In this document: piece by piece, positions 41,070 to 48,280 of the stretch | Position numbering within the stretch: position 1 is the first letter of the stretch | Layout: the number at the start of each line of letters is the position of its first letter | Assembly: GCA_913775315.1 (NCBI GenBank) | Contig: CAJYIX010000036.1 | Location: 1 to 54,417, forward strand | DNA: 54,417 nucleotides | Source: an uncultured Sphingomonas sp. | GTDB taxonomy: Bacteria > Pseudomonadota > Alphaproteobacteria > Sphingomonadales > Sphingomonadaceae | Reading direction: 5' to 3' | Position numbers and translations under genes: made by a program | Notes under the pieces: generated by a model | What the model was told of the DNA's origin: nothing | The model's input: the letters and a program-made list of their open reading frames with translations, nothing else | Database searches by the model: none

Positions 41070-43417
41070 CCCCGCGCGCCACCTATCGCATCCAGTTCCA
41101 CGCCGGCTTCACCTTCGCCGACGCCGCCGGCCTTGCCGACTATCTCGCCGACCTCGGCATCAGCCACCTCTATGCCTCGCCGATCACCACCGCGAAGACG
41201 GGGTCGATGCACGGTTACGACGTGGTCGATCCGGCGACGATCAATCCGGCGCTCGGCGGCGAGGACGGGTTCCGCGCGATGGCGGCGGCGCTGCGCGCTC
41301 AGGGCATCGGGATCATCGTCGATATCGTCCCCAATCACATGGGGGTCGGCGGCGACGAGAACGCGTGGTGGCTCGACGTACTCGAACATGGCCGGGCGAG
41401 CCGCTACGCCCGCTTCTTCGACATCGACTGGGCGCCGACCGGCAAGCTCCTCGCGCCCTTCCTCGGCCAGCCTTATGACGAGGCACTCGCGTCGGGCGCG
41501 TTGCGGGTTAGCGATGACGGTGCGGCGGTCATCGCCCACGACGCGCACCGCTTCCCGATCCGGCCCGAGGATCGCGCCAAGGTCGCCGCCGACCGCCGCG
41601 CCTATGACGCCCCCGATCGCCTACACGCGCTGCTCGAACGCCAGCATTACCGCCTCGCGTGGTGGCGGACGGCGGCGGACGAGATCAACTGGCGGCGCTT
41701 CTTCGACATCACCGAACTCGCCGCGCTGCGGATCGAGGACGAGGCGGTGTTCGATGCCGTCCACGCGCTGCCGCTGCGCCTCTATGCCGAGGGGCTGATC
41801 GACGGCCTGCGCATCGATCATGTCGACGGCCTTTCCGACCCGCCCGGCTATTGCCGGCGCTTGCGCAGGGCGATGGAGAAACGGCGACCCGGCGGCTATC
41901 TGGTGGTCGAAAAGATCCTTGCCGCTGACGAGGCGCTAGCGCGGTCGTGGCAGACCGACGGCACCAGCGGCTACGACTTCATGAACGAGGTTGCGGCACT
42001 GCTGCACGATCCAGCGGGCGAGGCGCTGCTGACCGCGCTGTGGACTAAGCTCAGCGGTCGCCCCGGCGACTTCCACGCCGAGGAGCGCGCGGCGCGGATC
42101 GAGACGCTGGAGCGCACCTTTCCCGGTCAGCTAGATACCGTCGCCACCGCGTTCCATGCGATCGCCGGGCGCGACGTGACAAAGGGCATGATCCACCGCG
42201 CGCTCATCGCGATCCTGGTCGGGTTCGACGCCTATCGCAGCTATGCCGGCAGCGACGAGGACAATGGCGAACGCCTGCGCGCCGCCGCCGCCCGCGCCGT
42301 GACCGCGCCGGGCGAGGCGGATTTGCCCGCACGCCTCGCCGACTGGATGCTAACCCGGCCGGAGGCACGCGACGCCGCCCGCCGGTTCGAGCAGCTTGCC
42401 GCCCCGCTCGCGGCCAAGGCGGTCGAGGATACCGCCTTCTACCGCCACGGCCGCCTGCTCTCGCGCACCGATGTCGGGTTCGACCCCGCACGGTTTGCGC
42501 AGGACCCGGCAGCGTTCCTCGATCGCATCGCAGGCCGCGCGGGGGCATTTCCGCACGCGATGCTCGCCACCGCGACGCACGACCACAAGCGCGGCGAGGA
42601 CGTGCGCGCGCGGCTGGCGGTGCTGAGCGAAGTGCCGGACGAATGGCGCGCTGTGGTCGAGGAGCTGGCGCTCGCCGACCGGGGGATCGACGCGGCCGAT
42701 GCGTATATGATCCTCCAGACAATCGTCGGTGCTTGGCCAATGGCGGGCGATCCAGCCGAAAACTTTGCCGACCGCGTCGGCGACTGGACGCGCAAGGCGC
42801 TGCGCGAGGCGAAGCTGCGCTCCTCATGGACCGCGCCGGACGAGGCGTATGAAGCGCACGCGATCGAGGTTGCCCGGGCGTTGATCGCGGAGCCGACCAT
42901 AGCCGCCTTCGTGCGCCGGATCGCGCCGGCGGGGGCGCTGAACGGCCTGGTCCAGACCGCACTGCGCCTGACGCTACCCGGCGTACCCGATACCTATCAG
43001 GGCGCCGAGTTCTGGGACTTGAGCCTCGTCGATCCCGACAATCGCCGGCCGGTGGATTACACGGAGCGGCGGGAGATCGCCGCGTGGCCTGACGCGGACT
43101 GGCAAAGCGGCCGGGTCAAGCAAGCGCTGATCGCTCACGCGCTTCGCCTGCGTGCCGACCATCCCAAGCTGTTCACAGCGCCGGTGGTCCCGCTCGCGGT
43201 AACCGGCGAGCGCGCCGCCCACGTTCTCGCGTTCGAGCGACGGGCGGGCAATGCTAACTTGCTGGTGGTGGTCCCGTTGCGCGCCGTGGGCGGCGTCGCC
43301 GGGCGGCCGATGGTCGATCGCGGCTCGTGGGCGGATACGGCGGTCGAGACGCTCTCGGTCACCCGCACGGTGGCCGATCTACTTGGCGACCGGCCGGTTC
43401 ATATCGAGGTCCATTGA
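41066..43417 (+). CDS. treY: Malto-oligosyltrehalose synthase (GH13)
   Basis: TreY rearranges the reducing-end alpha-1,4 bond of maltodextrins to an alpha,alpha-1,1 bond. TreZ then releases trehalose. The 783-aa product has ATYRIQFHAGFTFADAAGLA at the start and ISHLYASPITTAKTGSMHGYD, a TreY hallmark. It also has DIVPNHMG, the nucleophile in DGLRIDHVDGLSDP, the acid/base in YLVVEKIL, and ATHDHKRGEDVRARL with HDHKRGED unique to TreY. ATG 41066 overlaps the malQ stop and has AAGGA upstream. It closes the glgB-glgX-treZ-malQ-treY operon, whose overlapping stops and starts suggest one translationally coupled transcript. A family A repeat begins ten bases after the stop. Confidence 0.95.
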   Translation: MTPRATYRIQFHAGFTFADAAGLADYLADLGISHLYASPITTAKTGSMHGYDVVDPATINPALGGEDGFRAMAAALRAQGIGIIVDIVPNHMGVGGDENAWWLDVLEHGRASRYARFFDIDWAPTGKLLAPFLGQPYDEALASGALRVSDDGAAVIAHDAHRFPIRPEDRAKVAADRRAYDAPDRLHALLERQHYRLAWWRTAADEINWRRFFDITELAALRIEDEAVFDAVHALPLRLYAEGLIDGLRIDHVDGLSDPPGYCRRLRRAMEKRRPGGYLVVEKILAADEALARSWQTDGTSGYDFMNEVAALLHDPAGEALLTALWTKLSGRPGDFHAEERAARIETLERTFPGQLDTVATAFHAIAGRDVTKGMIHRALIAILVGFDAYRSYAGSDEDNGERLRAAAARAVTAPGEADLPARLADWMLTRPEARDAARRFEQLAAPLAAKAVEDTAFYRHGRLLSRTDVGFDPARFAQDPAAFLDRIAGRAGAFPHAMLATATHDHKRGEDVRARLAVLSEVPDEWRAVVEELALADRGIDAADAYMILQTIVGAWPMAGDPAENFADRVGDWTRKALREAKLRSSWTAPDEAYEAHAIEVARALIAEPTIAAFVRRIAPAGALNGLVQTALRLTLPGVPDTYQGAEFWDLSLVDPDNRRPVDYTERREIAAWPDADWQSGRVKQALIAHALRLRADHPKLFTAPVVPLAVTGERAAHVLAFERRAGNANLLVVVPLRAVGGVAGRPMVDRGSWADTAVETLSVTRTVADLLGDRPVHIEVH

Positions 43418-43426
43418 CCCCTTCTC

Positions 43427-43455
43427 GTCACCCCGGACTTGATCCGGGATGACGG
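43427..43455 (+). repeat. Family A palindrome, single unit
   Basis: GTCACCCCGGACTTGATCCG and then GGATGACGG. It is the same unit as at 4266-4290 and lies between the convergent treY and sodB genes. Confidence 0.75.
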
Positions 43456-43463
43456 AAGAGGAA

Positions 43464-43485
43464 GGGGCGGCGACGTCACCGCCCC
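43464..43485 (-). terminator. Possible terminator of sodB
   Basis: GGGGCGG (43464-43470) pairs with CCGCCCC (43479-43485). Read on the minus strand the stem is followed by TTCCTCTTCC, which is pyrimidine-rich but not a clean T run, so it is a moderate candidate. Confidence 0.4.
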
Positions 43486-43495
43486 CGCATGCCGA

Positions 43496-44110
43496 TTAAG
43501 CCGTCGCGTCGGCAAACCGCTTCGACACGGTGTTCCAGTTCACCACGTCCCACCACGCCTTCAGATAGCCGGGGCGGTCGTTCTTGTAGGTGAGGTAATA
43601 GGCGTGCTCCCACACGTCGTTGCCGAGCAGCGGCGTGCCCTTTTCCTCGGCCACGTCCATCAGGGGATTGTCCTGGTTGGGGGTCGAGGTGACCTTGAGC
43701 TTGCCGCTGTCATCGACGATGAGCCACGCCCAGCCCGAACCGAACTGGCCCGCACCCTTGGTGTTGAACTCTTCCTTCAGCTTGTCGAGCCCGCCGAAAT
43801 CGCGGTCGATCGCCGCCTGAAGCTCGGCCGAGGGCTCGCCGCGCTCGTCCTTAGCGCCCATCGTCTTCCAGAAGAAGTCGTGGTTCCAATAACCGCCGCC
43901 ATTGTTACGGACGAGGGTCGAGGCCGACGAGATGTTGGCGACGATCTCCTCGATCGACTTGCCCTGGAGCCCGTCCTTCTCGACGCCCTCGTTCAGCTTG
44001 TTGGTATAGGCCGCGTGGTGCTTGTCGTGGTGGAACGTCATCGTCTCCTTGTCGATCACGGGCTCCAGCGCGTCATAGGCATAGGGCAGCGGCGGCAGTT
44101 CGAAGGCCAT
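43496..44110 (-). CDS. sodB: Superoxide dismutase (Fe/Mn family)
   Basis: This enzyme converts superoxide to O2 and H2O2. The 204-aa product has metal ligands in MTFHHDKHHAAYTNKL (first His), GGGYWNHDFFW (second His), and DVWEHAYYLTYKNDRPGY (Asp and third His). Two residues favour manganese over iron: glycine before the WNH motif (GGGYWNH, where Fe enzymes usually have Gln) and TPNQDNPL, carrying the Gln typical of MnSOD. The protein may therefore be Mn or cambialistic despite the sodB label. ATG 44110 has CAGGAGGG about ten bases upstream. It is divergent from the APC permease. No signal peptide is seen. Confidence 0.94.
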   Translation of the reverse strand: MAFELPPLPYAYDALEPVIDKETMTFHHDKHHAAYTNKLNEGVEKDGLQGKSIEEIVANISSASTLVRNNGGGYWNHDFFWKTMGAKDERGEPSAELQAAIDRDFGGLDKLKEEFNTKGAGQFGSGWAWLIVDDSGKLKVTSTPNQDNPLMDVAEEKGTPLLGNDVWEHAYYLTYKNDRPGYLKAWWDVVNWNTVSKRFADATA

Positions 44111-44290
44111 GGATGATCCCTCCTGGGAGTTGGCGATTGGGTTCGGCGAGAGAACGCCGTTGATCCTCAATGGGTCCGCCAAACTCGTTTCGCAACCGTG
44201 CCGGCCAAGCTTAAAAATGTCAGTCGGTTGATCCGATGCGACGAGCGTGAAAGGAAGGTCGCCAACGATACGATCAACGGGGAGTTCAAG

Positions 44291-45691
44291 ATGTCGATCC
44301 TGGGACCGCGAAAGGGGCTGGAGGTGGCGGCGCCGCCCGGCGGGGGCCTGAAGAAGACGCTGGGCTGGCCGCACCTGATCGCCCTGGGCGTCGGCGCGAT
44401 CGTCGGCACCGGCATCTACACGCTGACCGGCGTCGGGGCCGAGCGGGCGGGGCCGGCGGTCATCCTCGCCTTCCTGATCGCCGGCGCGGTGTGCGCCTGC
44501 GCGGCGCTTGCTTATGCCGAGCTCGCGACGATGATCCCGGCGGCGGGCAGCGCCTATACCTTCACCTATGCCGCGATCGGCGAGACGTTCGCCTGGATCG
44601 TCGGCTGGGCGCTCATCATCGAATATTCGCTCGTCTGCTCGACCGTGGCGGTGGGGTGGTCGGGTTATCTGGTCGGCTGGCTGCAATCGGCGGGGCTGGA
44701 CCTGCCGACCGCGCTGCTCGCCGGGCCACATGCGGGGGGCATCCTCAACCTGCCCGCGGTCCTGGTGGCGCTTGCCGTCATGGGCCTGCTTATCGCGGGG
44801 ACGCGCGAGAGTGCGACGCTCAACATCGTCCTCGTCGCGATCAAGCTGATCGCGCTGACCATCTTCGTCATCTACGCGCTGCCGGCGTTCAAGGCCGAGA
44901 ACCTGACGCCGTTCATGCCATATGGCTTCGGCTCGCACACCGTCGATGGCACCAGCAAGGGCGTGATGGCGGCGGCGGCGATCGTGTTCTTCGCCTTTTA
45001 CGGCTTCGACACGGTGGCGACCTCGGCCGAGGAGGCGAAGAACCCCACGCGCGACCTCAAGATCGGCATCGTCGGGTCGATGATCGCGTGCACCACCATC
45101 TACATGGTGATCGCGCTCGCCGCGGTGGGCGCGATGCCCTACCTCCAGCTCGCCAATTCGCCCGAGCCGCTGGCGCTGGTCCTGCGTTCCGTGGGGCAGG
45201 TGACGGCCGCGCGCGCGATCGCGCTCGCCGCGATCGTGGCGCTTCCGTCAGTGATCCTGGTGTTCATGTACGGCCAGAGCCGCGTCTTCCTTGCGATGGC
45301 GCGCGACGGGCTGTTGCCGCAAGGGCTGGCCAAGCTCAGCGGAAAGGGCGCGCCGGTGCGGATCACGCTCCTCTCCGGCCTCGTCAGCGCGTCAATTGCG
45401 GGCTTCTTCCCGATCGACGAGCTGGCGGAGCTCGCCAATGCCGGCACGCTGATCGCGTTCATCGCGGTCGCGGTCTGCATGATGGTGCTGCGCCGGACCG
45501 CCCCCGACGCCAAGCGCCTGTTCCGCTGCCCCGCGCCGACACTGGTCGGCACGCTGGCGATCGTCGGTTGTCTCTATCTCTTCGCCAGCCTGCCCGCGAC
45601 GACGCAGGGGCGGTTCGTCATCGCGACGGTGATCGGGCTGGCGATCTATCTGGCGTACGGGCGGCGGAACAGCCGGCTGCGGGCGGCCTAG
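44291..45691 (+). CDS. APC-family amino acid permease
   Basis: This is a 466-aa polytopic inner-membrane transporter of the amino acid-polyamine-organocation superfamily, with about 12 helices. It has the first-helix motif GVGAIVGTGIYTLTG (unwound substrate-binding segment), YAELATMIPAAGSAYTFTYA, and FFAFYGFDTVATSAEEAKNP, which resembles cationic amino acid transporters (CAT/YhdG type). The substrate is not determinable from sequence. ATG 44291 has GGGGAG six bases upstream, and the open frame back to 44198 adds a non-membrane segment. The 180-base gap to sodB holds both divergent promoters. Its stop overlaps the convergent small membrane-protein gene by three bases. Confidence 0.88.
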   Translation: MSILGPRKGLEVAAPPGGGLKKTLGWPHLIALGVGAIVGTGIYTLTGVGAERAGPAVILAFLIAGAVCACAALAYAELATMIPAAGSAYTFTYAAIGETFAWIVGWALIIEYSLVCSTVAVGWSGYLVGWLQSAGLDLPTALLAGPHAGGILNLPAVLVALAVMGLLIAGTRESATLNIVLVAIKLIALTIFVIYALPAFKAENLTPFMPYGFGSHTVDGTSKGVMAAAAIVFFAFYGFDTVATSAEEAKNPTRDLKIGIVGSMIACTTIYMVIALAAVGAMPYLQLANSPEPLALVLRSVGQVTAARAIALAAIVALPSVILVFMYGQSRVFLAMARDGLLPQGLAKLSGKGAPVRITLLSGLVSASIAGFFPIDELAELANAGTLIAFIAVAVCMMVLRRTAPDAKRLFRCPAPTLVGTLAIVGCLYLFASLPATTQGRFVIATVIGLAIYLAYGRRNSRLRAA

Positions 45692-45861
45692 ACCGTCCAG
45701 ATGAGGACGTTGGCGAGCGTGACGAGCGCCGCCAGCGTCATCAGCACCGGCTTCTGCCGCTCGCCGCGCCGCCACAGAACGATCGCGCCGATCATGAGCG
45801 CGAAGACGCCGAGCATCGCGATGCCGAGCAGGGTCGAGGCGGTGGCGGTGGGTGCGGGCAT
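45688..45861 (-). CDS. Small two-helix membrane protein (57 aa)
   Basis: The protein has two predicted membrane helices, LLGIAMLGVFALMIGAIVLW and VLMTLAALVTLANVLIWTV, joined by a basic loop RRGERQK, which suggests an N-out, C-out hairpin. No family is recognised. The start ATG overlaps the preceding dehydratase stop (TGATG), so it is co-translated. Its own stop overlaps the APC permease stop on the opposite strand. The tight coupling and clean helices argue it is real, though it is short. Confidence 0.6.
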   Translation of the reverse strand: MPAPTATASTLLGIAMLGVFALMIGAIVLWRRGERQKPVLMTLAALVTLANVLIWTV

Positions 45862-46841
45862 CAGGCGGGCTCTCTCGCGAACGCAGCCTCGCCGGCAAGG
45901 ACGCGGGCGTAATCCTCCGGGTCGGTGTTGCCGCCCGACAGCATCACCAGCGTCCCCGACATCGGCTCGACCCGGCGCGACAGCAGCGCGGCTAGCGCCA
46001 CCGCCCCGCCCGGCTCGACCACCAGCCTGAGCTTCGCCGCGGCCCAGCGCTGCGCGGCGCGCACTTCCGCCTCGGTCACCGCCACGCCGTGGGCATCGCG
46101 GCGGGCCAGTACCTCGAACGTCCGCTCGCTGACCCGCATCGTCTGGAGCGAATCGCACGCGGTCGGCGGCGCATCGTTGGCGACCGGTTCGATCCAGCCG
46201 GTCTCCAGGCTGCGCGCCATGTCGTCCCACCCCGCCGGCTCCGCCGTCACGATCGCCGCGTCAGGCAGCGCGAGCGCAAGGCCCGCGGCCAGCCCGCCGC
46301 CGCCGCAGGGCGTCACGACGCGCGCGATCGGGCCGAACCCTTGCGCCTCGGCCTGCCGCGCTGCCTCGATCCCCGCGCTGCCCTGGCCCTCGATGATCCA
46401 GGGGTCGTCGAAGCTTGGCACCAGCACCGCGCCGCGCGCATGAGCGAGATGCGCGGCGATCTTCTCGCGACTTTCGGTCCGGCGGTCGTAACTGACCACT
46501 TCACCGCCCATGGCGAGCGTTGCGTCCCGTTTCACCTTGGGCGCGTCGGCGGGCATCACGATAACACAAGGCATGCCCAGCGCTCTCGCCGCCCACGCCA
46601 CCCCCTGCGCATGGTTGCCCGAGGAAAAGGCGACCACGCCGCGGGCGCGATCCTCCGGTGCGATCGCGGTCAGCCGGTGCCACGCACCGCGCAGCTTGAA
46701 CGCGCCCATCGGCTGGAGGCATTCCGCCTTGAAAGCAACGACTTGCCCGTGGATTTCCGCGGTCAGCAGCGGTGTCGGCGGCACCACCGCGGCGATCTTG
46801 GCGGCAGCGTCGCGGACGCCGGCGCGGGTGGGTTGTCGCAT
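45861..46841 (-). CDS. PLP-dependent threonine/serine dehydratase-type enzyme
   Basis: This fold-type II PLP enzyme of 326 aa is related to catabolic threonine dehydratase and serine racemase. The Schiff-base lysine is in MGAFKLRGAWHRL, the phosphate loop is TPCGGGGLAAGLAL, the SSGNHAQGVA block binds the substrate carboxylate, and VMLSGGNTD is near the C-terminus. There is no C-terminal ACT regulatory domain, so it is not a classical biosynthetic IlvA; threonine, serine, hydroxyaspartate or hydroxyectoine-pathway activity are possible. ATG 46841 is chosen; ATG 46862 is an alternative, and neither has a strong Shine-Dalgarno. It is divergent from the ornithine decarboxylase leader and overlaps the small membrane protein gene. 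Confidence 0.82.
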   Translation of the reverse strand: MRQPTRAGVRDAAAKIAAVVPPTPLLTAEIHGQVVAFKAECLQPMGAFKLRGAWHRLTAIAPEDRARGVVAFSSGNHAQGVAWAARALGMPCVIVMPADAPKVKRDATLAMGGEVVSYDRRTESREKIAAHLAHARGAVLVPSFDDPWIIEGQGSAGIEAARQAEAQGFGPIARVVTPCGGGGLAAGLALALPDAAIVTAEPAGWDDMARSLETGWIEPVANDAPPTACDSLQTMRVSERTFEVLARRDAHGVAVTEAEVRAAQRWAAAKLRLVVEPGGAVALAALLSRRVEPMSGTLVMLSGGNTDPEDYARVLAGEAAFAREPA

Positions 46842-46895
46842 AAACGTCACAAATCGTCCCATCGCCCAAAAAGCTGCGCAGAATCGCTTTACACC

Positions 46896-46999
46896 CAGGG
46901 GTGTGGACCCTATGTGCGCCCTCCGCTGCCCCATGGGACTTCCAACCGCAAGGCAGCTTTTTTCACCGTATGCCGAAAGGCAATTGGAGGTCCCTTGAA
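46896..46999 (+). promoter_or_regulatory. Structured leader of the ornithine decarboxylase gene (speF-type RNA candidate)
   Basis: An 11-bp helix can form between 46935-46945 (GGGACTTCCAA) and 46984-46994 (TTGGAGGTCCC), with one G-T wobble. It sequesters the GGAGG Shine-Dalgarno at 46986-46990. Inside it, TGCC-GAAA-GGCA (46971-46982) forms a GNRA-loop hairpin. A competing stem, GCTGCC (46925-46930) with GGCAGC (46952-46957), is followed by six T (46958-46963) like an intrinsic terminator. It crosses the first helix, so the two cannot coexist. A 28-codon ORF runs through the whole element. A conserved RNA called speF is known upstream of alphaproteobacterial ornithine decarboxylase genes, and this is probably a member, but no covariance search was possible. 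Confidence 0.7.
46912..46998 (+). CDS. Candidate leader peptide of the ornithine decarboxylase gene
   Basis: ATG 46912 opens a 28-codon frame (MCALRCPMGLPTARQ then LFSPYAERQLEVP) that ends at TGA 46996-46998, one base before the proposed TTG start of the decarboxylase. AGGGG lies about ten bases upstream of the ATG. Ribosomes translating this frame would unfold the helix that hides the downstream Shine-Dalgarno, so the peptide could control the enzyme by stalling or by coupling. This parallels the gammaproteobacterial SpeFL arrest peptide, although the sequence is different. A shorter version could start at ATG 46933. Reality is inferred from position, not homology. Confidence 0.5.
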   Translation: MCALRCPMGLPTARQLFSPYAERQLEVP

Positions 47000-48202
47000 T
47001 TGGCCAAGCATCATCGCGCGCTGGGGGTAGCTCGTACCCTTCGACCGGTTCAGCCGGTAACGCTGGTTCGTCCGCACGCTGCGGCTCGTGCGGCTCGGTT
47101 CTTCGTCGAGAGGTTCCCGGGCCGGACGCTCTATGCCGTCAAGGCGAACCCGTCGCCCGACCTACTCCAGATCCTGTGGGACAACGGCGTCACGCATTAC
47201 GACGTGGCCTCGATCGGCGAAGTGCGCCTCGTCGCGCGCACGCTGCCTGAGGCGACGCTCTGCTTCATGCACCCGGTCAAGGCCGAGGAAGCGATCGCCG
47301 AGGCGTATTTCACGCACGGCGTCCGCACCTTCTCGCTCGACACGATCGAGGAGCTGGACAAGATCGTCCGCGCCACCAAGGGTGCCGAGGATCTGACGCT
47401 GTGCGTGCGCATCCGCGTGTCGTCGGAGCTGTCGAAGCTCAGCCTCGCGTCGAAGTTCGGTGCGGGTCCAGGCGAGACCAAGGCGCTGCTGTTCGCCGCC
47501 CGCCAGGCGGCCGACACGCTCGGCATCTGCTTCCATGTCGGCAGCCAGGCGATGTCGCCCGACGCCTATGCCCAGGCGATGGAGCGCGTGCGCATGGCGA
47601 TCGTCGAGGCGGCGGTCACGGTCGACGTGATCGACGTGGGCGGCGGCTTCCCCTCGGCCTATCCGGGGATGGAGCCCCCGCCGCTGGAGCGTTATTTCGA
47701 GACGATCCACCGCGCGTTCGAGAGCCTGCCGATCAGCTATTCGGCCGAACTCTGGGCCGAGCCCGGCCGTGCGCTGTGCGCTGAGTACAGCTCGCTGATC
47801 GTGCGCGTCGAGAAGCGCCGCGGTGACGAGCTCTATATCAACGACGGCGCCTACGGCGCACTGTTCGACGCGGCGCACGTCGCATGGCGCTTCCCGGTGA
47901 CGCTGCTGCGCGCCGAGGAGAGCCGGGCGAAGGACGTGGCGTTCAGCTTCTACGGGCCGACCTGCGACGATCTCGACCACATGGCCGGGCCGTTCGACCT
48001 ACCCGCCGACGTCGATACGGGCGACTATATCGAGGTGGGCATGCTCGGTGCCTATGGCTCGGCGATGCGGACGGCGTTCAACGGCTTCGGCACCGACGAG
48101 ACGATCGAGGTGACCGACGAGCCGATGGCGACGCTGTACGCCGGGCTGGAGGACGATGCCGACAGCGGCAACGTGGTGCGACTGGGCGCACGGCGCGGCT
48201 GA
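47000..48202 (+). CDS. Ornithine decarboxylase, PLP type III (alanine-racemase fold)
   Basis: This enzyme decarboxylates ornithine (some homologues also lysine) to putrescine. The 400-aa product shows LYAVKANPSPDLLQ with the PLP lysine near residue 50, CFHVGSQAMSP, IDVGGGFPSAYPG (phosphate loop), AEPGRALCAE, and YGPTCDDLDHM, whose cysteine and aspartates are active-site residues across the dimer. Start choice: TTG 47000 has GGAGG (46986-46990) nine bases upstream and follows the leader ORF stop by one base. ATG 46970 is the alternative, but it lies within the leader stem region. It faces the two carboxyspermidine-pathway genes across a shared terminator. Substrate preference between ornithine and lysine is unresolved. 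Confidence 0.9.
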   Translation: MAKHHRALGVARTLRPVQPVTLVRPHAAARAARFFVERFPGRTLYAVKANPSPDLLQILWDNGVTHYDVASIGEVRLVARTLPEATLCFMHPVKAEEAIAEAYFTHGVRTFSLDTIEELDKIVRATKGAEDLTLCVRIRVSSELSKLSLASKFGAGPGETKALLFAARQAADTLGICFHVGSQAMSPDAYAQAMERVRMAIVEAAVTVDVIDVGGGFPSAYPGMEPPPLERYFETIHRAFESLPISYSAELWAEPGRALCAEYSSLIVRVEKRRGDELYINDGAYGALFDAAHVAWRFPVTLLRAEESRAKDVAFSFYGPTCDDLDHMAGPFDLPADVDTGDYIEVGMLGAYGSAMRTAFNGFGTDETIEVTDEPMATLYAGLEDDADSGNVVRLGARRG

Positions 48203-48220
48203 TCGCGGCAACCGACAAGC

Positions 48221-48260
48221 AAAGGGCGGCGGAAGCATGGTGCTTCCGCCGCCCTTTTGT
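48221..48260. terminator. Bidirectional intrinsic terminator
   Basis: A perfect 17-bp stem (48221-48237 with 48241-48257, core AAAGGGCGGCGGAAGCA) closes on a TGG loop, with T runs on the plus strand and A on the other side. It lies between the convergent ornithine decarboxylase and nspC genes and can serve both. Confidence 0.92.
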
Positions 48261-48280
48261 TTTAGGCCGGGGTCAGTCCG

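Noticed and set aside
46510-46911. Longer version of the leader ORF reaching back into the dehydratase gene
   Set aside because: The part before 46912 is antisense to the dehydratase. Only the ATG 46912 version fits the leader.
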